A DNA stretch of 5,422 nt from Dehalococcoidia bacterium. GTDB taxonomy: Bacteria > Chloroflexota > Dehalococcoidia > Dehalococcoidales > G020351185. Numbering within the stretch: the first letter of the stretch is position 1; every line of letters starts with the position of its first letter. Shown in pieces: positions 4,577 through 5,422 of this stretch. The stretch is from the NCBI GenBank assembly GCA_030635945.1, contig DAOVXW010000050.1:1-5422 (forward strand), in the 5' to 3' direction. Under the pieces are notes generated by a model. The model had not been told where the DNA came from and searched no databases. It saw only the letters and a list, made by a program, of their open reading frames with translations. Made by a program: the position numbers and the translations under genes.

Positions 4577-5422
4577 TTATAAAAGAGAAGGGATGTCCTT
4601 GCCGGTTTCGTCAAGGGTTCTCAGCTTGGACTCTACTTCCTTTTGCCTCTGTTTTATTATCGGCACCAGGTTTGTCGATTTGGTGTAGTAGTTCCTTACC
4701 TTTTCTAAATCACTGAGTTCGGAAAGTATAAGGGTTATGTTCATTACTCCGCTTTGTCTCGGGTAATCACCGTTTCTTATGATGGCATTGGGAGCCATAT
4801 CTTTCAACCAGTCGCTGAGCTCCTTAACAAGGTCCATATTAATATCTTTGGCTGGCGCCGAAAGGAGATATAAAGCCCGGCCGGCATCCTTCGGGTTGCA
4901 GTGGGTTGAAAGTTCGCTTATGGCTTCGTCCATCGCCTGTATGCCTTTGTGAGTCTCGGTGCTTTTATCCCTGAAGCTTTTGCCTCCGAAAGGCAACTTG
5001 AAACGTTTCAGGTTGGATTCGCCATAGCTGAGCACTGTCCAGCCCAAGAGGGTCTGTATGATATCACCGGCGTCAAGAGTCTTGGCGCCGACGTGCCTTG
5101 CCTTTTTCTCCTCGCCGGCACACAGAAGATTGTAAAATGGTTCAACGATGAGGGAGTTGATCTTGGACAGGTTGTCCTTTAATGAAAAGTCTTTCCTGAC
5201 GTATCTCTGATTATCAACCAGTATTACCGCATCTGCTACCGAGTAGATGGATTTAAGACATACGGCCGTGTTGTAGACGGTTCGCTCTTCGTTTTCTTCT
5301 TCGTGTTCAAATGGGAGAACAACCAGTGCGTATAACGGTTTATCCGTATAGCGCTCTTTTATTTGCTGGGCTATTATCGGGATGGAACCGGAACCGGTGC
5401 CGCCCCGGTCATTGCCCGTGCG
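4577..5422 (-). CDS. Divergent tubulin/FtsZ-superfamily GTPase, C-terminal 281 residues, 5' end outside window
   Basis: Tubulin-superfamily GTPases polymerise into filaments that organise cell division, shape or DNA partition. The frame is open to the window edge. Numbering from the first visible residue, the T4 glycine loop reads DRGGTGSGSIP (5-15), matching the tubulin signature GGTGSG but with Arg where FtsZ has another Gly. Next come LPFE (36-39, T5 region), VDNQRY (69-74) with the Asn expected to contact guanine as in tubulin I-D-N-E, an H7-like NLSKINSLI (84-92), and a T7-like loop TLDAGD (115-120) that keeps both aspartates of FtsZ N-x-D-F-A-D, followed by LGWTVLSYGES. The remainder fits the activation domain, then a charged helix and a terminal DIPSLL. 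It is not a standard FtsZ: sequence is divergent throughout. A CetZ-like or lineage-specific paralogue is more likely; which clade is uncertain. It ends at a strong terminator and is not in the dnaX unit. Confidence 0.82.
   Translation of the reverse strand, partial: RTGNDRGGTGSGSIPIIAQQIKERYTDKPLYALVVLPFEHEEENEERTVYNTAVCLKSIYSVADAVILVDNQRYVRKDFSLKDNLSKINSLIVEPFYNLLCAGEEKKARHVGAKTLDAGDIIQTLLGWTVLSYGESNLKRFKLPFGGKSFRDKSTETHKGIQAMDEAISELSTHCNPKDAGRALYLLSAPAKDINMDLVKELSDWLKDMAPNAIIRNGDYPRQSGVMNITLILSELSDLEKVRNYYTKSTNLVPIIKQRQKEVESKLRTLDETGKDIPSLL

Noticed and set aside
4577..5047. Treating the tubulin-like gene as a 156-residue protein starting at TTG 5047
   Set aside because: The same frame stays open to the window edge and the upstream 125 codons encode the GTP-binding T4 loop and T7 aspartates, so the TTG is an internal leucine.

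Overview
The window is a compact bacterial chromosome segment in which every supportable gene lies on the minus strand. In transcription order, from high to low coordinates, these are: the C-terminal part of a divergent tubulin/FtsZ-superfamily GTPase, an intrinsic terminator, then dnaX, ybaB/ebfC, recR, an AlkD-type DNA alkylation repair gene, recO, and the first 71 codons of lysS. Base composition is moderate. No mobile element, CRISPR array, tRNA or rRNA is visible, so this looks like core genome rather than an island. The organism is inferred, not proven. The RecO and LysRS N-termini resemble my recollection of Chloroflexota (Dehalococcoidia-like) proteins, and a tubulin-like gene unlike ordinary FtsZ would fit an under-sampled lineage of that kind.

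Region by region: 4577-5422 is the tubulin-like gene, cut by the window edge. It ends at a strong hairpin plus T-tract (4511-4549). The A+T-rich gap 4385-4510 holds a good sigma70-type promoter that starts a new unit. In that unit dnaX and ybaB overlap by 4 bases (ATGA) and recR follows 16 bases later with a TTG start and a strong Shine-Dalgarno. A 91-base gap (1777-1867) carries a second promoter ahead of the alkylation repair gene, which overlaps recO by 23 bases. A third promoter (287-315) begins just after the recO stop and serves lysS. No terminator is visible between recR and alkD or between recO and lysS, so read-through from upstream is likely as well.

Functionally, dnaX (clamp loader), ybaB (nucleoid-associated protein), recR and recO (RecA loading on SSB-coated gaps) and the alkylpurine glycosylase-like protein form a replication and lesion-repair cluster. 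recR and recO, whose products work together, flank the AlkD-like gene. 

The most interesting object is the tubulin/FtsZ-like protein. It keeps the GTP-binding T4 loop and both T7-loop aspartates, has an otherwise divergent sequence, and ends in Asp-Ile-Pro-Ser-Leu-Leu, which resembles the C-terminal peptide through which FtsZ recruits its partners. A second pattern is that the first genes of two promoter-driven units, dnaX and alkD, appear to have very short 5' leaders without a Shine-Dalgarno, while downstream genes recR and ybaB have strong ones.
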